This document shows, in pieces, positions 63,099-64,000 of a stretch of DNA of 64,000 bases. Below the pieces are notes generated by a model. The model searched no databases and was not told the origin of the DNA. It saw nothing but the letters and a program-made list of their open reading frames with translations. Each line of letters starts with the position of its first letter. Positions within the stretch are counted from its first letter, which is position 1. This DNA comes from Halorhabdus sp. CBA1104. GTDB taxonomy: Archaea; Halobacteriota; Halobacteria; Halobacteriales; Haloarculaceae. Position numbers and translations under genes: made by a program. The DNA lies in contig NZ_CP033878.1 of assembly GCF_009690625.1 (NCBI RefSeq), positions 682,001 through 746,000 on the forward strand, read 5' to 3'.

Positions 63099-64000
63099 TC
63101 ACCTCCAAGCCAGTAGTGGAAGGACGAACGGAAGGTTATCATCAACTGTTTCCCGGAACTTTTCAGACAGAACGAGTAATGCCACGAAGTAAATCACAGC
63201 ACCACCGCCAACGAGGAAGATAACGACCGGGATCGAGGCCCCAAGGAGTTCGCGTCCAACGAATACGGCACCAGCCATGATCCCAGCTGCCAACCACTGC
63301 TTACCGATTTCCTCAAAGGGAATGTTAAGATCGAAAATCTGATTTGCATAGTAGTATCCACCAAGTAGCGCCATCGTGGAAGATATCGTCGTGGCAATTG
63401 CGGCCCCGTACCAATTAAATTGCCAGACCAAACCAACGTTTAATACGAGATTGCTACTCACAAACGCGACGTTCACGTAGAACGTCAAGTCCGGCCTGTC
63501 GACAGCGTTAATTGTACTCAGGAACTGTCTCGAATACCCATACAAGAGACGTGAGAACGTCAAGATCAGTAGAATGTAGTACCCGGTCTTGAACCCAGGC
63601 CCATAAATGGTTAACACAATATCACCGACCAAGGCCGCTCCTACGAGGCCGGGAATGATAAATAATCCCGAGTACGCAAGACTGACTCGAAGAAGCCCAG
63701 CAATTTCAGCTTTTGATTTGCGTTCCGAGGAGATCTGGCTCATTTCTGGAAAGAGCGTCCGAGATATAGACGCTCCAAAAATAGCGAACAGCGAAGCGAG
63801 GTTCCAAGCAACCTCGTATACTGCGATAAAACTGTGGGAAACGAACGCAGCGAGAACTATCGTATCCATTGATTGGAACATCCTGTTCGTAATTGAACCG
63901 AGCCACGAGAACTGGGCGTAGGACTTTAATCGACGAAACTCTCTCCTAGACGGCAATCCACATGGAATCGTGATGAAGTACGAACCGATTAGTGCGGCCA
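63099..64000 (-). CDS. Polysaccharide flippase (MATE/Wzx-like), cut by the window edge
   Basis: The open frame continues through the right edge, so the N-terminus is missing. About 300 residues are seen, with eight or more membrane spans, including MDTIVLAAFVSHSFIAVYEVAWNLASLFAIFG, SLAYSGLFIIPGLVGAALVGDIVLTIYG and AAIATTISSTMALLGGYYYA, the pattern of the C-terminal half of Wzx/AglR-type flippases. It would move the lipid-linked glycan across the membrane. A TTG at 63956 is not the real start, because the frame stays open and hydrophobic upstream (AALIGSYFITIPCG). Confidence 0.85.
   Translation of the reverse strand, partial: AALIGSYFITIPCGLPSRREFRRLKSYAQFSWLGSITNRMFQSMDTIVLAAFVSHSFIAVYEVAWNLASLFAIFGASISRTLFPEMSQISSERKSKAEIAGLLRVSLAYSGLFIIPGLVGAALVGDIVLTIYGPGFKTGYYILLILTFSRLLYGYSRQFLSTINAVDRPDLTFYVNVAFVSSNLVLNVGLVWQFNWYGAAIATTISSTMALLGGYYYANQIFDLNIPFEEIGKQWLAAGIMAGAVFVGRELLGASIPVVIFLVGGGAVIYFVALLVLSEKFRETVDDNLPFVLPLLAWR

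Noticed and set aside
1-64000. tRNA, rRNA, CRISPR arrays, insertion sequences
   Set aside because: I looked through the gene-free gaps and saw no cloverleaf-like sequence, regularly spaced repeats, transposase or terminal inverted repeats.

Overview
The window is a stretch of haloarchaeal chromosome (class Halobacteria). The evidence is the strongly acidic proteins, the high GC with G/C-ending codons over most of its length, archaeal markers (ABCE1, Sec61-beta, archaemetzincin, FAU-1, ThiD-ThiN), a bacteriorhodopsin regulon, Agl-type N-glycosylation genes and two PGF-CTERM secreted proteins. I cannot name the species from the sequence alone.

From 1 to 13.7 kb lie mixed housekeeping and metabolic genes: a sugar isomerase-like protein, a LarA-family racemase and an LctP lactate permease, an EMC6-like membrane protein with the ribosome recycling ATPase ABCE1, a PHP phosphoesterase, archaemetzincin, a HAD hydrolase, an F420:NADP reductase-like enzyme, a thioredoxin, the tiny Sec61-beta gene, and an RNase E/G-like FAU-1 gene interrupted by one apparent frameshift. 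From 13.7 to 21.4 kb is a light-energy cluster: brp (retinal formation), crtI-type desaturase, bat (LOV-PAS/GAF/HTH activator), an SRPBCC protein, crtY (lycopene cyclase) and bop (a proton-pumping bacteriorhodopsin). Two near-identical 15-bp boxes match the Bat upstream activating sequence, one before bop and one before crtY. uvrA is divergent from bop.

From 24.5 to 46.7 kb are a thioesterase, a large histidine kinase with a degenerate receiver, a geranylgeranyl reductase-like enzyme, a GcvT-like protein, two PGF-CTERM surface proteins (one a gluzincin-type protease), a KDG kinase-like enzyme, mutL and mutS, the thiDN fusion, a vapBC toxin-antitoxin pair with a perfect palindromic operator, a HypE/AIR-synthase-like protein and an AmmeMemoRadiSam-type radical SAM enzyme.

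From 46.7 kb to the right edge is a surface glycan region. It begins with the conserved core aglJ, aglM, aglF and aglG, then further glycosyltransferases and an AglQ-like protein. From about 54.3 kb the DNA becomes visibly AT-rich and the gene content unusual: an RmlD-like reductase fused to a PurF-type phosphoribosyltransferase domain, a nucleotidyltransferase, a CDP-glycerol-type glycerophosphotransferase, four alkaline-phosphatase/sulfatase-superfamily enzymes, and a flippase that runs off the window. Read together these suggest a phosphodiester-linked, teichoic-acid-like or phosphopolyol-decorated glycan. That is the most interesting possible new system here, but it is inference. Several genes in this part, and FAU-1 in the core, are broken by single missing bases that all fall in or next to homopolymer runs. 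This may mean sequencing error rather than real decay.
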